Assembly (NCBI RefSeq): GCF_014634745.1
Contig: NZ_BMBP01000002.1
Location: forward strand, 392,978-456,977
Source of the DNA: Leuconostoc pseudomesenteroides KCTC 3652
GTDB lineage: Bacteria; Bacillota; Bacilli; Lactobacillales; Lactobacillaceae
DNA length: 64,000 nucleotides
Direction: 5' to 3'
Shown here: piece by piece, positions 16,266 to 29,124 of the stretch
Position numbering within the stretch: position 1 is the first letter of the stretch
Layout: every line of letters begins with the position of its first letter
Made by a program: the position numbers and the translations under genes
Notes under the pieces: model-generated
What the model was told of the DNA's origin: nothing
The model's input: only the letters and a program-made list of their open reading frames with translations
Database searches by the model: none

Positions 16266-19200
16266 TTAATTACGATTCCCCACATCTACCACCTCACCCA
16301 CGCTCAAAGCAATCAGTTTAGGTGGGTTTATTTTGTATTCTGGATATTCTTGTCGTAGTGCTTCTTGATATAAATTTAGTTGTCCTTTATACCGCTGCTC
16401 TAGTTGTGCTAAGCCTTCTGCTAGACGTGCTGGTTGCACAAAATCTGTTTTGTAGTCAAATAGTGTCACGCTTTTGGTTGATTCATCGACAAAATAACCG
16501 TCAATTATACCGTGTATGAGTACAGGCGCATCGTCATTGACTTCTTGATAGATTTGATTAGCTGGTACAATCATGGCAAATGTAGCTTCTCGTTGTAATG
16601 TACGCTGATGTGCTGCAATTTCTTGAGCAAATGGTGTGTGTACAAAACGTAAAATGTCATCAACTTGTATCAATGCTGCCACGCTAGGCAAAATTTGCTC
16701 ACTAGCCACTAATTTTGTTAATAAATTATCAACACTTTTAGCATCAACAGGTTGCGTTATATCAATCAATTGCAACAGCAAGTGTGTCGCTGTACCAATA
16801 GCGCTGCTTGATGGTTTTTGCTGACCATCACTCAAAAAAGTAGGTAATGGCAAAGTCTCTGACACGTAGGCATTAGCAGCTTGTGTATTACCCTGCTCAT
16901 CAAGTATCAGCGTGCTCATATTCAAACGATCGGGATCTTCAAATAAACGCTTAATCTCACTAACAGATTGATAAGCTGCCGTTTTTGCTGCTGACATATT
17001 GGGATATCGGTACGATAGTAGTGCTTTAGCTTGAGTATAGTCTTCAGCCGTATAATCATCTTGTTGCTCAGCTTCATTAGGCAAGCTTTCTGATACTATA
17101 TTTGGTGCAACAATATCTGTTTGCGGTGTGATTACAATTGATGTTTTTGCGTTGGTTGGTGTTTCATTTCCCATCAAACGCGGTAGACTATCGTCGCCTA
17201 ACCACGCGTTCAATACTTGATTCTCAGTTCGTGCAAAACTAATCAGTAACCATTGTAAATATGAATTTGCTTGTAATCGCAAGTTTTCTGACAAAAATTG
17301 ACCGCTAGTTTGCTTCGCTGATTGCCATAATGCTTTAATTGCTTCGTTGCCCTCTTCGCCTTTAATTTTGACGGTTCCAACAATATAAAGTTGTTGCTCA
17401 GCGCGAGTTAATGCAACATACAGTAAACGCATTTCTTCGGACCAGCTTTGCCGTTTTAAGGCTTGTTTAACAACTAATTTCTGCAAGGTCGGCATCGTAA
17501 CCAATGCGTCAGGTTGCAAATATTCCAGACCAACACCCGCATTTTTTTGAATTAATAGTCCCCCATTCAGGTCTTTGGTATTAAAAGCTTTATCAGCTTC
17601 CGGTAGCATGACAATCGGAAATTCTAATCCTTTTGACGCGTGAATCGTCATCAAACGAACCGCTTGTGCGTCAGCTTCTTGTGGTGCCTCACCCAAGTCG
17701 CCATCAGAACTTTGCAATTGTTCAATGTAACGAATAAATCGAAATAACCCAGCATGTGTGTTATTTTGGTAGCTTTGCGCATACGTGTACAAAGCGTGTA
17801 GATTAGCTTGGCGCTGGGAACCACCTGCCATACCACCAACATAATCCAACCAAGCTGTCTCGTCATAAATGCTCCAAATAAGCGTCACGAGGTCATTTTG
17901 AATCGCAATATCATGCCATTTGTTAATCATTGCAATCACGTTTTCAGCTTGTTCATTTGATTTGGCATAGCGATTAAATGCTGTCCAAAAATCATGTTTC
18001 TGATCCGCCGTCCGAATGGCCGCCAAATCATTCTCATTAAATCCAAACATGGGCGAACGCAAGATTGCCACTAACGGAATATCTTGATGTGGATTATCAA
18101 TGACACGTAATATATCCAACATCAAGTATATTTCCATAGCCTGAAAATAATTGCCAACACCATCCACTTGGACGGGAATACCTGCTTGTCGCAATGTCGC
18201 AACCAAATCAATATAGCCAGTTTTAGAACGTGTTAAAATTGCAATATCGCCATAGGCAACCGGTCGCATTCCCGCTGGCTCAGCTTTGCGGTCATATATA
18301 GTTGTGCCGCGCAACTCTAATATTTTGTTAGCCAGTAAGGCATATTGTGCCTGACGTTTTTCAAATGTATCTTCTTCACTCGTTTCGTCAGCATTATCTT
18401 GGGTTATGATATCAAGATGAAAGACAGGTGCGACTTCCTCTGGGTATGAAGCTTTGGGCACTAATTTAGCATCCCCAACGTAAGCAATATCGCCCAATGT
18501 TTCATCCATCAGTTGAGTGAAAATTAAATTCGTCACACGCGTAACATTGTTTTGTGAACGAAAATTGTCAGCCAAATCTATTCGGCTATCATTATTTCCT
18601 GATTGTGCAAATTTTTTGTACTTGGCAGTAAATAATGATGGTTCTGCTTGACGAAAGCCATAAATACTTTGCTTCACATCGCCAACCATGTACATATTGT
18701 GTCCGTTGGAAACACTGGTTAGTAAAGTTTCTTGGAGCTGGTTAATATCTTGATACTCATCAACTAAAATTTCTTGGAATTGGCCTTGTATGGTTTGTTT
18801 GGTAACGTCATCAGATAAAATTTGTAAGGCTAACGTCCCCAAATCTGGAAAATCGAGTAACTTTGCGTCTCGTTTTGCTTGCTCAAAGGACTTCCGGAAA
18901 GACTCCGTCACAATAACTAACGTGTCAATTAATTGAAATGCCAACCCTTGAACTCGTAACCATGCCGACTCGTTTAATATGAAGTAGTCTTCCAGCCAAG
19001 GCTTTAATTGTGATTTTGATCCAATGACTTGCGCGCGTACTTGTCGCGCAGCAGCCACCAAAGCTGACAGATCTGGATCTTCTTTAATCGCTTTTGTTTG
19101 TGTGTTCATTTTAGCAGCTGGTACAGCTAAAATAGCAGATTGCAATGCGTCCCATGAACCCGTTTCAATCTGCTGAACAATTGACGATAGGTACGTCGCT

Positions 19201-19970
19201 ATTTCTTCAAAGGCATCTTGTGTTTTTTGTAATTCGTCAACACCATCAACACCGAGCTGAATCTGTTGCACTTTTTCCGTTAAGTCAGCAATGTTCGCCT
19301 TCAAAAACGGTTTGATGTGTTTGGTGAATAAATCAGTTTTAACCAATGGCTCGCCACTAACGCGGTATGGATTCCGTAAGTTTTCTAACCATTGCGTGCC
19401 ATCAGCTCGTGCTTCCGCAAAATCAGCTAATTTTAGGACAATATTTTGCAACGCATCATCATGATTGGGATTACCAAAATTATTGACCAAGGCTAAAAAG
19501 TCTTGATGGTTGTCATTTTCTTCCGCATAAAATTCAGCAAACACTTCAATTAAAACATCTTGACGCATCAGCTCACGCTCAGCTGTGTCAGATAAAAGAC
19601 GGAATTGTGGATCTAAGCCTATCACGTGATAGTACATTTCAATGAGTCGTAAAGCATACGCATCAATAGTGGAAATGTTAGCTGCGGGCAACAACAACAA
19701 TTGCTCTTGTAAAAATCGTTTTTGTTTCCCAGTTGCCGTCTGCAAACGCTTCTCAATGGCTATCTCTAGTCTTTGTCGCATTTCATGAGCAGCGGCGTTA
19801 GTAAATGTCACAATTAAAAAATTGTCAACGCTCGTCCCCGCCAAAATTTTTTGAATAATACGTTCAATTAAAACTGTTGTTTTACCAGAACCGGCTGAGG
19901 CAGCAACCAGAATATTATGGTCTGTTTCATCAATAGCGCGTTGTTGATTAGCTGTAAATGTGGTCGCCAT
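16266..19970 (-). CDS. rexA: RexA/AddA helicase-nuclease subunit
   Basis: Subunit A of the RexAB (AddAB) enzyme, which resects double-strand breaks to a Chi site and loads RecA. The 1234-residue protein carries a UvrD-like superfamily 1 helicase: Walker [13 protein letters not shown] (residues about 22-33), [11 protein letters not shown] (motif II), [24 protein letters not shown], and [15 protein letters not shown] (motif VI). At the C-terminus the RecB-type nuclease appears as [10 protein letters not shown] and [12 protein letters not shown] overlaps the rexB stop by one base, so the subunits are made in step. Confidence 0.96.
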   Translation of the reverse strand: MATTFTANQQRAIDETDHNILVAASAGSGKTTVLIERIIQKILAGTSVDNFLIVTFTNAAAHEMRQRLEIAIEKRLQTATGKQKRFLQEQLLLLPAANISTIDAYALRLIEMYYHVIGLDPQFRLLSDTAERELMRQDVLIEVFAEFYAEENDNHQDFLALVNNFGNPNHDDALQNIVLKLADFAEARADGTQWLENLRNPYRVSGEPLVKTDLFTKHIKPFLKANIADLTEKVQQIQLGVDGVDELQKTQDAFEEIATYLSSIVQQIETGSWDALQSAILAVPAAKMNTQTKAIKEDPDLSALVAAARQVRAQVIGSKSQLKPWLEDYFILNESAWLRVQGLAFQLIDTLVIVTESFRKSFEQAKRDAKLLDFPDLGTLALQILSDDVTKQTIQGQFQEILVDEYQDINQLQETLLTSVSNGHNMYMVGDVKQSIYGFRQAEPSLFTAKYKKFAQSGNNDSRIDLADNFRSQNNVTRVTNLIFTQLMDETLGDIAYVGDAKLVPKASYPEEVAPVFHLDIITQDNADETSEEDTFEKRQAQYALLANKILELRGTTIYDRKAEPAGMRPVAYGDIAILTRSKTGYIDLVATLRQAGIPVQVDGVGNYFQAMEIYLMLDILRVIDNPHQDIPLVAILRSPMFGFNENDLAAIRTADQKHDFWTAFNRYAKSNEQAENVIAMINKWHDIAIQNDLVTLIWSIYDETAWLDYVGGMAGGSQRQANLHALYTYAQSYQNNTHAGLFRFIRYIEQLQSSDGDLGEAPQEADAQAVRLMTIHASKGLEFPIVMLPEADKAFNTKDLNGGLLIQKNAGVGLEYLQPDALVTMPTLQKLVVKQALKRQSWSEEMRLLYVALTRAEQQLYIVGTVKIKGEEGNEAIKALWQSAKQTSGQFLSENLRLQANSYLQWLLISFARTENQVLNAWLGDDSLPRLMGNETPTNAKTSIVITPQTDIVAPNIVSESLPNEAEQQDDYTAEDYTQAKALLSYRYPNMSAAKTAAYQSVSEIKRLFEDPDRLNMSTLILDEQGNTQAANAYVSETLPLPTFLSDGQQKPSSSAIGTATHLLLQLIDITQPVDAKSVDNLLTKLVASEQILPSVAALIQVDDILRFVHTPFAQEIAAHQRTLQREATFAMIVPANQIYQEVNDDAPVLIHGIIDGYFVDESTKSVTLFDYKTDFVQPARLAEGLAQLEQRYKGQLNLYQEALRQEYPEYKINPPKLIALSVGEVVDVGNRN

Positions 19971-22900
19971 TATTCACCCTCATCTTTCAATAATTCTAAA
20001 ATACGATTCTTATCACCCGTGGTTTGCTCACGATAGCGATCGCCAAGCGCGCGATCAAAACGCATGATATCAAGGTATGGGGAATAGGTCAACCCACCTT
20101 CAACTGGTGAAAGCGGGAAGTGACCAGCTAATATTTGTTGTCCCGCTGTCACAATGTTTTGTCGATTCCGTTTTAAGAGCGTTTCAAATTCTTCAGCTGA
20201 TACAGCGTCAACACCTGATTTTCCTAAATCACCATTTTTGAGACGCGCCAATGGATAATGGGGCGACTTTTCTGATGGTTCAATGTCAGCAAGTGCATCA
20301 ACATAAGCTGAATCAGAAATGAATAGTCCGCGGTATTTGAAGTTTTCTGGTAAGATTTTACCTGCTAATAGTGCATCAATGTCCATACTACGCGTTAATG
20401 AGGTCTTATCAGGTACAATTTTTGCAAAAAACGCCCCACCCACTTTATCAAAACCGAGTTGACTAGCACTCTGTTGCGCAGCATCCCAATAAGTCAGTAA
20501 CTGCATTTGTAAACCATCATAAGCTTGTGCCCAGCTAAATAGTTTGCCATTTGATTTATAGTCAATAATGGTCCCAAATTCACCCGCATTGTCTTGCAAA
20601 TCTAAACGATCCAACTTACCACGGACATGTATTTTTGGTAACTGTAAGGCTGGCAATGAAGCTTTTGGAAAACCAAATAATTGTTCGACCGCTAATGGCC
20701 GACTCGTGTTTTCACGTGCCGCTGCTTGCAAATTCAATAATAAAATGTCACTAACACGTGTCAAATACTCACTGGTAGCACGCATTTTACCATCTTCGGT
20801 AAGCATCTCAAAAACTGGCAATGTTACTAATTCAGCCATTTGTTCGGAAACCAAATGTTTGATATCATCGCTAGTCAAGTCACGCAAACTTAAATTATTT
20901 TGAATGAGGTGCGCTAACACCTTTTCAACAATAGCATGATACAGTGTGCCTGTTTGCGCGACATCTAGGGTGTTTGTTGTGCGCTCTTTTAAACGCAGCC
21001 CATACTGCAAAAAGTAGGCATACGGATTATGGTAGTAACTTTCTAATTGAGAAATCGAGACATTTAACTGGTCACCAAACAGTGCTGCCACAAATTCTGG
21101 GCGCAATTGGACCGGCTTATTTTGATAATTTGGTGCAGAAAAAACACGATTAAGTCGTGATTTTACCGTTGTTTCAAGCAATGATTTCACTGCTTTAAAC
21201 GCAGAGGTTTGCCTAGCAACCGGTAAAATTTTCACTAATTCAGATAATGTTGTTTGAGGTGTTCCAATATAGTGTTTAATTAAGGCTGAACTAGAAGCTG
21301 GCTGCCCGCTGACGGTTGTCACGTCAACACTGAAGGCATCAACCAAACGTTTGAAAAATGGCGACATTTCTGCTATTTGTCCACTGCTATCCAAGATTGG
21401 GTAAGATAACGTGATATGGTCAGTCGCTGACATCAGACTACCATAAAATAACAAATTTTCTTCTGCCATCTGCTGCTGCGCTGTATTTTGCAGGTATCGT
21501 GGCTGGTCACCTGACTGTAAGTCTGGCATAACCATTGTTCGCTCGGCATCATTAATTAAAGCTGTTGTTTTAGTTTGTGCCGGTAAGTTTTGGCGCGTAC
21601 CGCCAATAAAAAATAATGCCCGATAGCTCGTACTTTGCACAATCCCAGCTTCAGATATGGTTAATTGATCTAGACTGTTTGGAATGCCTGAAAATTTAGC
21701 ACCGGAAAAGCCAGCAATCAAAATATCAACCATGTCTGTCAAAACAAAATCATCATCGCCTTTGAAACTAACCATATCATCTAATGTCTGGCTGAACATC
21801 TGCCAAACTTCATCGTGTTGTTGGGCGTGCACTAAATCCCCTTGCGCCATTAAATTATCGCGTTGCTTAATCAAGGCTTCAACAACATGTTTTTTTTGTA
21901 GCCATTCAATCAACACAGTGGCTGCTTGACGGAAAGTTGTTGCTTTTTTAAAACCATCATCTAACTGATCAAATGATTTAACCACAAAGCGACGCAAAAA
22001 CTCAAGCCGTTGATTAATTTTTTGATCTTGTGAAATTTCTGTTTCATCATTATCACGAGTCACTTGGAATAGTTGAAAAGGTCGATCAAACTGATGCCAA
22101 GTGGACTCATAAGGTCGATAAGCATATAAATAATTATCCAAATAGCCCACAATGTCGAAAAATTCATCACTATCAACCAATTTTCCGTCGACAGTTGGTC
22201 GCAACAAACCCGTTTTTAATATTGCTAACACATTTTGATAATTAAATTTTTGTGGCGATAAAAGTGTCAGAATCAGTTCGACCAACGGATGATTCATCAT
22301 TGTGATATCAGTGTCCAGAAAAAAAGGCAGCTCAAATGCGGCCATCACAGCCGAAATATGTGGTTGATAAGGTCCCAAATCGCGAGCCAAAATCAAAATA
22401 TCTCTTAAATGCAGTGACGGATCCTGTTGTAAAGCACGCCTGATGCGTCTGGCTACCTCCTGAATTTCCACAATCGGCGTTTCAGCTGCAAATGCTTGGA
22501 GTGCGGTTATATTATTATCAGTTGCTTGAAATGAACGATATTCCCCTAATTTCTCCCATGCGGATAAGACTTGCTCATTAGCAGAAGAGAGATTTCGTAA
22601 AATACTAGCACTACGCGTCTTTACTGATTGTTGATTGTTTGATGCCCATGAAATCAACTGTTGGGCAGTTGTCATAGGCTTGAAAAAGACATCCCCTGCT
22701 TGCTGTTTACCCAGTTTTGAAGTATCACCTAATAGCGCTATTGTCACTGGATAGCGGGCAATTAAAGCATTTACGACAGCTTGTTCCGCACTAGTAAAGC
22801 CATTGAAGCCGTCTAAATAAAACATCGTATTTGTCAGCTCAAAATCATTCAATTCCTCGACAAAATGCAACAACGTTTCTTGTGCAGTAATTCTTTGTTG

Positions 22901-23452
22901 TCCTAGTTGTTGTTCAAATGCTTCAGCGACAATTGCCAAATCACGAAGTTTAGCATTTAAAGTTTGTCGCAAAAAAATATTGTCAGCTGATTTAGCCACT
23001 ATGTCGAGCAAATCTTGAGGTGATACGCGACTCACACGTAGCTCAATTAATTGTGAGACCAACGCTGTCACAAAACCGCTTTTAGCTTGTAGACGCGCAA
23101 AAACTGGCAATTGGCTTGCCTTCTCTCGCAAAATATCAGTGACCATCATAAATAATCCGGCCGTTGAAACCGTTTCTGGTTGTTTCGTTGGTCTATTTTT
23201 CATGAGGGCCCAAGCCAGCCGTGTTAACGAATATACCTGCAGCCGACTCTGCGAATAACGTTGCACCTGACTATAACCATTGATGACAGAAAAACGTTGA
23301 AGCACATCAACTTCGCTGTCAAATTTAACGTGATTAGGCACAATATAATATATGGTTAAACTAGCATTTTGCTGGAGCTGTTTTTGAATATCGGCCAACA
23401 TTTCACCACGCATGTCATGCTCAGCACGCCCCATTAAAATATTGAGCGCCAT
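19970..23452 (-). CDS. rexB: RexB/AddB helicase-nuclease subunit
   Basis: Partner of RexA; 1160 residues. It contributes Chi recognition and the second nuclease. The nuclease motif is visible near the C-terminus as [10 protein letters not shown] and [10 protein letters not shown], followed by [11 protein letters not shown]. The N-terminal segment [11 protein letters not shown] occupies the place of the AddB Walker A (GRAGSGKS) but has lost the Lys and Ser, as is usual in the lactic-acid-bacterial RexB form. The four iron-sulphur cysteines of Bacillus AddB are not evident. It overlaps estA and rexA by one base each. Confidence 0.94.
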   Translation of the reverse strand: MALNILMGRAEHDMRGEMLADIQKQLQQNASLTIYYIVPNHVKFDSEVDVLQRFSVINGYSQVQRYSQSRLQVYSLTRLAWALMKNRPTKQPETVSTAGLFMMVTDILREKASQLPVFARLQAKSGFVTALVSQLIELRVSRVSPQDLLDIVAKSADNIFLRQTLNAKLRDLAIVAEAFEQQLGQQRITAQETLLHFVEELNDFELTNTMFYLDGFNGFTSAEQAVVNALIARYPVTIALLGDTSKLGKQQAGDVFFKPMTTAQQLISWASNNQQSVKTRSASILRNLSSANEQVLSAWEKLGEYRSFQATDNNITALQAFAAETPIVEIQEVARRIRRALQQDPSLHLRDILILARDLGPYQPHISAVMAAFELPFFLDTDITMMNHPLVELILTLLSPQKFNYQNVLAILKTGLLRPTVDGKLVDSDEFFDIVGYLDNYLYAYRPYESTWHQFDRPFQLFQVTRDNDETEISQDQKINQRLEFLRRFVVKSFDQLDDGFKKATTFRQAATVLIEWLQKKHVVEALIKQRDNLMAQGDLVHAQQHDEVWQMFSQTLDDMVSFKGDDDFVLTDMVDILIAGFSGAKFSGIPNSLDQLTISEAGIVQSTSYRALFFIGGTRQNLPAQTKTTALINDAERTMVMPDLQSGDQPRYLQNTAQQQMAEENLLFYGSLMSATDHITLSYPILDSSGQIAEMSPFFKRLVDAFSVDVTTVSGQPASSSALIKHYIGTPQTTLSELVKILPVARQTSAFKAVKSLLETTVKSRLNRVFSAPNYQNKPVQLRPEFVAALFGDQLNVSISQLESYYHNPYAYFLQYGLRLKERTTNTLDVAQTGTLYHAIVEKVLAHLIQNNLSLRDLTSDDIKHLVSEQMAELVTLPVFEMLTEDGKMRATSEYLTRVSDILLLNLQAAARENTSRPLAVEQLFGFPKASLPALQLPKIHVRGKLDRLDLQDNAGEFGTIIDYKSNGKLFSWAQAYDGLQMQLLTYWDAAQQSASQLGFDKVGGAFFAKIVPDKTSLTRSMDIDALLAGKILPENFKYRGLFISDSAYVDALADIEPSEKSPHYPLARLKNGDLGKSGVDAVSAEEFETLLKRNRQNIVTAGQQILAGHFPLSPVEGGLTYSPYLDIMRFDRALGDRYREQTTGDKNRILELLKDEGE

Positions 23453-24243
23453 TAACTTAGCCTTTCTTCAGGGACATAATTAATTGGTAACCATTCTAAG
23501 ACACGCTCAATTTTTTTATCCCAATAATACCATTCATGCTTACCAGGTGCAGTTTCAAAAGTGATATCATAGTTTAAATCACGTAACTTTGGAATGAAGT
23601 CATCGTTAGTCGGCTTTAAATAATCCTGTTCTCCAATCCAAGCGTATAATTGTGGTTTATGCGTATTTTTTTTGGCTAGCGCAAGCAAGTCATTATCCGA
23701 ACCAACAAATTTGTCCAAATCGCCAAAAATACCGGTCCAATAATCATGCGGCGTCTCATCTGGTATTGTACCAAATTGCGGATTACCTACTAACGCACCT
23801 GACAATGAAGCGGCATAGCTAAACCGAGTTGTGCCTAATCCAAGTTTGAAAGCACCGTAGCCACCCATCGATAAACCAGCGACAAAGTTTTTTTCGCGCT
23901 TGGTTGACAGTTGTGGGAACAATGAGGCTACTTTGTTCGGTAATTCTTCTGCCAAGGCATCAAAGTAATTCAGACCGTATGTTGTGTTAGTATACCAGGC
24001 CAAATCAGTTGACGGCATCACAACCGCCACAATTGTTTGACGAACTAATCGCTCAATCGATGTACGACGCTGCCAAATATCTTGATCGCCAGACATGCCA
24101 TGTAGCAAATACAATACTGGTATGTCTTGCAGCATATCAGCTGTCCAACTCGGATTGTGATCAGATAATTCAGGTAAAATCACGTTCATGTGTCGATCCA
24201 TTCCCAAAACCTGCGAATAATAATTAACTTGTAAAAATGCCAT
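23452..24243 (-). CDS. estA: Esterase of the tributyrin esterase/EstA type
   Basis: Serine hydrolase of 263 residues, alpha/beta fold, predicted cytoplasmic. The oxyanion segment YLLHGMSGDQDIW is near residue 46; the nucleophile elbow GLSMGGYGAFK is near residue 123; an acidic residue in GEQDYLKPTNDDF and the final histidine in APGKHEWYYWD complete the likely triad. In lactococci and relatives this family hydrolyses short-chain esters and makes flavour esters. It is the first gene of a three-gene unit with rexB and rexA, with one-base overlap; the functional link is not obvious. Confidence 0.88.
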   Translation of the reverse strand: MAFLQVNYYSQVLGMDRHMNVILPELSDHNPSWTADMLQDIPVLYLLHGMSGDQDIWQRRTSIERLVRQTIVAVVMPSTDLAWYTNTTYGLNYFDALAEELPNKVASLFPQLSTKREKNFVAGLSMGGYGAFKLGLGTTRFSYAASLSGALVGNPQFGTIPDETPHDYWTGIFGDLDKFVGSDNDLLALAKKNTHKPQLYAWIGEQDYLKPTNDDFIPKLRDLNYDITFETAPGKHEWYYWDKKIERVLEWLPINYVPEERLS

Positions 24244-24354
24244 GCGTTGTTATCCCCTTTTAGTATTTACTGCTATTTTAACAGAAATAACCTGCAATTG
24301 TGATTGGAAACACCAGTTTTTTTCGCTATTGTCGCAAATCAAAACCTATTTTTG

Positions 24355-24392
24355 GCAAAAAAAAATGTGCCAAATTAATGGCAACATTTTTA
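24355..24392 (-). terminator. Terminator after rpsP
   Basis: On the minus strand TGTTGCCA-TTAATT-TGGCACA, with one bulge, is followed by a run of nine T residues. Confidence 0.75.
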
Positions 24393-24403
24393 AACTTTTT
24401 GAA

Positions 24404-24832
24404 TTAAACAAGTGCTAACAAATCAGCCTTCTTTGCAGAAGATGCGTATTCAGTACCTTGTGCATCCAAATATACTTTGATTTCAGCAACTGTATTCTTT
24501 TCTGTAGGCTTGTCAGTAGCAGGCTTAGCAGCAGCTTTTTTTGCTGACTTTGCAGCTGGCTTCTTACCTGACTTTGAGTCATTATACTTAGCCAAAATAC
24601 CTGCGTTGCTCAACAAGTTGCGAACTGTGTCAGATGGTTGTGCACCATTGCCCAACCATGACAAAATCTTGTCTTCATCCAACTTGATTTCAGCAGGTTG
24701 TGCGATTGGGTTATAAGTACCAACTGTTTCAATAAAACGGCCGTCACGAGGTGAACGTGAATCAGCAATAACGACACGATAGAACGGACGCTTTTTTGCA
24801 CCCATACGCTTCAAACGAATTTTAACTGCCAT
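24404..24832 (-). CDS. rpsP: Ribosomal protein S16 with C-terminal HeH/LEM-like extension
   Basis: Residues 1-85 or so are ordinary S16 of the 30S body: [40 protein letters not shown], then [19 protein letters not shown]. The protein continues to 142 residues, longer than the usual 80-90. A Lys/Ala linker (about 92-112) leads to about 30 residues, [16 protein letters not shown] followed by [10 protein letters not shown], which resemble the HeH/LEM bihelical motif. ATG 24832 follows GGAGG; the upstream in-frame ATG is discarded. It is not linked to rimM-trmD as in most Firmicutes but has its own promoter and terminator. Confidence 0.95.
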   Translation of the reverse strand: MAVKIRLKRMGAKKRPFYRVVIADSRSPRDGRFIETVGTYNPIAQPAEIKLDEDKILSWLGNGAQPSDTVRNLLSNAGILAKYNDSKSGKKPAAKSAKKAAAKPATDKPTEKNTVAEIKVYLDAQGTEYASSAKKADLLALV

Positions 24833-24884
24833 GTGGTAGTCCTCCAATTATCTTTGTGTTTGTACACATTTATTTTACTAGATA

Positions 24885-24913
24885 ATTATGCCACTACTTC
24901 TAAGCTGTGTCAA
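24885..24913 (-). promoter_or_regulatory. rpsP promoter
   Basis: TTGACA (24913-24908) and CATAAT (24890-24885) are spaced by 17 bases. The -35 box starts just after the stop codon of the small upstream gene. Confidence 0.8.
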
Positions 24914-24919
24914 GTGTTT

Positions 24920-25126
24920 TTACTTGACATCCTTTTGTTGTTCACGTGCAATATTGATTTCTTCACTCAAAATGATCAAATTATCTAATGCACGTCGCGC
25001 CAAAAAAGAATCATGTTTGCGATTGGCCTCATTGGTGATGCCACCAAGTGTGTGTGGTGTATTTAAATCATTAATAATTTTTACAAGCTGATTCTGCCAA
25101 CTAGTGAGTTGCTCATTCTCCGTCAT
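24920..25126 (-). CDS. Small conserved hypothetical protein (68 aa)
   Basis: A soluble, mostly helical, charged protein beginning MTENEQLTSWQNQ. ATG 25126 is preceded by GGAGGA at a proper distance, so it is probably translated. No domain recognised. It lies immediately upstream of the rpsP promoter in the same direction; the functional link is unknown. Confidence 0.65.
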   Translation of the reverse strand: MTENEQLTSWQNQLVKIINDLNTPHTLGGITNEANRKHDSFLARRALDNLIILSEEINIAREQQKDVK

Positions 25127-25240
25127 AAAAAATCCTCCAGTTGATATATCATTTATTCTACCAAATTAACAATAAAATAACAAAAAATCTTCTTAAGATT
25201 AAATTATTACAATCAAAATTTTAAAAAGATGCGTTATTAG

Positions 25241-26695
25241 TTATAAAAGCAGCCATTTATTAATATTTTGTATTGTTTCTTCAGGAACATATCGTAAATG
25301 TATCATGTGTCCCCCATTATCATCACGAACAATGATGTCGAGATGTGTTGCCTTTTTTGTGGTTAAGGTAAACATACCATGAGTATTAACACCTTGTATT
25401 TTATCACGCGTGATAAAGTAACCCTCTTTCGTTAGACCATTACTACGCTGCAAGTAAATAACAGACTCATGATATCCGATTTTTTGGTCTTTTATTGTCA
25501 TCGTGTTTTTTAAAATTAAAAACACTGCCACAACCAAAGTAATCAAAATACCAAGCAATATATTATGCCAATCCCAAAATTTTGGTAACCAGATCCTCAA
25601 AATACCACTCAAAACGACAATCGTAGTTGCCATCCGCAATAAACTAAATCTAACCTGATACCATGCAGCCGCCTTAATAGCGCTAGTTTGCCACTGCTTG
25701 ATATCGAAGTCCCCAACTCCCAAAACTTTTCGCAACGTAGTTGTTACCTTTTGATTGCTAACTACTGGAATCAGTATAGTTTTCTTGTCATCTTGATCTC
25801 GACTTGCGGAAAGCAAAACGTTGGCATTCATCAACTTAACCATTCTTCTCAGCAAAGTTTGTCGCAATTGAACAGCTTGAATTCTACTAAACTTAAGTTG
25901 GACACTTTTACGTGCTAGTAAACCACGCGAAATCACAAGATGATTGTCTTCATGTAAAACTTTAAAATCAAAATATTGATTATAAATCCTGAAAAATCCA
26001 ACGACAATACCTATCAATAGACCAATTACAATCAAAGAACTCAATACTATCACGGATTGATGATTCACAAAATTTGTAAATGTCGCTTTGAGATGTTTTG
26101 GTAAAAGATCGTCAATTTGCGTCCATAATGTGAACAAAGCCAAAAAGCCACCGAGACCACTCAGTGAGGTAACAGCGTATAACATCAAGTCACTATTTGT
26201 CACATGATATCTTAGCTCTGCTATAGATTGTTTTGGTCTAATTTCTTCAACACTGGCTTTTTTATTTTGGGCACTGCGCCTTTTTTGCTCGAGAATATCA
26301 GCTTGTGTCAAACTCAGAGCATCAAAGACCACTTCTGGTTTGCCTTGACCTGAGGTATCAATTTGTAAACGCACGGATTGAAATGGTTGATAATAAAACG
26401 GCACCGTTCTAGAAATAGTCTGAATACGCTCAAAAGGGACATGAACTTGCTTTTTATTAAAAATACCCTGTTTTACTGATAGTTCATTATCATCAAATTC
26501 AAAGGTAAAAAATAACCACTGAATCCAAGCGCTACCGATAAATACGACAAACATACCTAATACTATCAAAGGTAAAAAAATCACACCATCGTTTTTAATA
26601 TTGAACAAGCCCAATATAATTGGCCAAATCATTATTTTGATGTGACTAAAAAAATTAACAACAATGGCAAACCAACTTTGATGCTGTTTAGTCAT
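25241..26695 (-). CDS. Bacterial PH-domain membrane protein, YdbT type
   Basis: A 484-residue protein with about six membrane helices in pairs. They alternate with soluble bPH2 (DUF304) domains, marked by VPFERIQTISRT, LKFSRIQAVQLRQ and ITRDKIQGVNTHG, which is the repeated R/K-I-Q core of this fold. The arrangement is that of Bacillus YdbT, whose operon with YdbS gives resistance to an antimicrobial cyclic peptide. The role here is not established. It overlaps the YdbS-like gene by eight bases, so the two probably act as a complex in the membrane. Confidence 0.85.
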   Translation of the reverse strand: MTKQHQSWFAIVVNFFSHIKIMIWPIILGLFNIKNDGVIFLPLIVLGMFVVFIGSAWIQWLFFTFEFDDNELSVKQGIFNKKQVHVPFERIQTISRTVPFYYQPFQSVRLQIDTSGQGKPEVVFDALSLTQADILEQKRRSAQNKKASVEEIRPKQSIAELRYHVTNSDLMLYAVTSLSGLGGFLALFTLWTQIDDLLPKHLKATFTNFVNHQSVIVLSSLIVIGLLIGIVVGFFRIYNQYFDFKVLHEDNHLVISRGLLARKSVQLKFSRIQAVQLRQTLLRRMVKLMNANVLLSASRDQDDKKTILIPVVSNQKVTTTLRKVLGVGDFDIKQWQTSAIKAAAWYQVRFSLLRMATTIVVLSGILRIWLPKFWDWHNILLGILITLVVAVFLILKNTMTIKDQKIGYHESVIYLQRSNGLTKEGYFITRDKIQGVNTHGMFTLTTKKATHLDIIVRDDNGGHMIHLRYVPEETIQNINKWLLL

Positions 26696-27179
26696 CTGAA
26701 GCTACCTCACGGGCGTGTAATGCTGCTTCGACTAATTGACCTCTCAACTTTTTAGCTGTTGCTTCATCAATAGCCTCAATTTTGAAACCATGTGCCGCTG
26801 TTTCAATAGATAAATCCATTAATTTAAAATAACGTAAAATCGGTCCCTGTTTGGTATCAACATTTTGAATACGATTCAATGGAATTGATTCAGATTTTCT
26901 AAAAATAAAACCACGGTAAATGTACACGGCTTGCTCATCAATCACATAACGTCTAAAACGATAAAAATACGGAATTAATATCATGTGTATGATAGGCAAA
27001 ACAGCTACCAAAACCATAACAATTAAAAATAACATTTCCAATTGACGAAAATTACCGCGCAAAAAAAACACGTAAATCGCTATTTCAACAGCTACTAAAA
27101 ACAACAAAGTGATAACATCATGAATTAACCAAACAATTTTAGCTGCTTTAGGCAGCTGCGTGGCTTTCTCTGGAATCAT
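26688..27179 (-). CDS. Bacterial PH-domain membrane protein, YdbS type
   Basis: A 163-residue partner of the preceding entry. Two membrane helices (about residues 15-37 and 45-67) are followed by one bPH2 domain, with the core SIPLNRIQNVDTKQGP and a helical end VEAALHAREVA. ATG 27179 is chosen because GGGGGAG lies directly upstream; the in-frame TTG 27194 would lie within that site. First gene of a two-gene operon. Confidence 0.85.
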   Translation of the reverse strand: MIPEKATQLPKAAKIVWLIHDVITLLFLVAVEIAIYVFFLRGNFRQLEMLFLIVMVLVAVLPIIHMILIPYFYRFRRYVIDEQAVYIYRGFIFRKSESIPLNRIQNVDTKQGPILRYFKLMDLSIETAAHGFKIEAIDEATAKKLRGQLVEAALHAREVASDD

Positions 27180-27240
27180 ATTTTTCTCCCCCAAATACTA
27201 GACATTCATAGTATTCAGTGTATCAAAGCCATCTATTGAA

Positions 27241-27270
27241 TGCAAAAAAGCTAGCATTTCACTAGCTTTT
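27241..27270 (-). terminator. Terminator of the beta-glucoside operon
   Basis: AAAAGCTAG (27246-27254) pairs with CTAGCTTTT (27262-27270). On the minus strand TTTTTTGC follows. Confidence 0.85.
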
Positions 27271-27276
27271 GAAGAT

Positions 27277-28717
<1,441 letters not shown>

Positions 28718-28759
28718 TTATCTTCTCCAGTTCTTATGTTCATTTAGCGATTATTTTGT

Positions 28760-28785
28760 AAAAGAAAAGCCCGCAAAAGCGAGCT
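28760..28785 (-). terminator. Partial terminator between EIIA and bglA
   Basis: On the minus strand AGCTCGC (28785-28779) pairs with GCGGGCT (28774-28768), one G-U pair, followed by TTTTCTTTT. It lies inside the operon and could lower bglA expression relative to the PTS genes. Confidence 0.65.
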
Positions 28786-28790
28786 ATCAA

Positions 28791-29123
28791 TTAGTTCTCT
28801 GCCAATTTGCGATAAAGTGCAATGATTTCAACTGCTAAATCACGAAAAGTAATACCATTCATCAAATGATCTTGGGCATGAACCATATACAAGTCAACTT
28901 CAGTATGATTACCTTGTGCTTCTTGTGTTAGCATGTCCGTTTGAACATCATGTGCTTCTTTAAGTGATTTATCAGCTTCATCAATTGCTGCTTGTGCACC
29001 CTCAAAATCACCTGATTTAGCCAACTGAATTGCCTGAAAAGCTTGCGACTTGGCATTGCCACCATGCATAATCAGACCCATCACAACTTGCATTCGTGCT
29101 TCGTCTTGCATCAAATCGGCCAT
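28791..29123 (-). CDS. celC: PTS lactose/cellobiose-type EIIA
   Basis: A 110-residue three-helix EIIA that carries phosphate from HPr to EIIB. The phosphorylated histidine is His82 in YMVHAQDHLM, and the trimer-forming Asp of the family is in the same segment. The N-terminus has the typical VMGLIMHGGNAKSQAFQAI. It begins one base before the end of the spacer from EIIB, so the two are co-translated. No EIIC gene is in this cluster; the permease must lie elsewhere. Confidence 0.94.
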   Translation of the reverse strand: MADLMQDEARMQVVMGLIMHGGNAKSQAFQAIQLAKSGDFEGAQAAIDEADKSLKEAHDVQTDMLTQEAQGNHTEVDLYMVHAQDHLMNGITFRDLAVEIIALYRKLAEN

Positions 29124-29124
29124 C

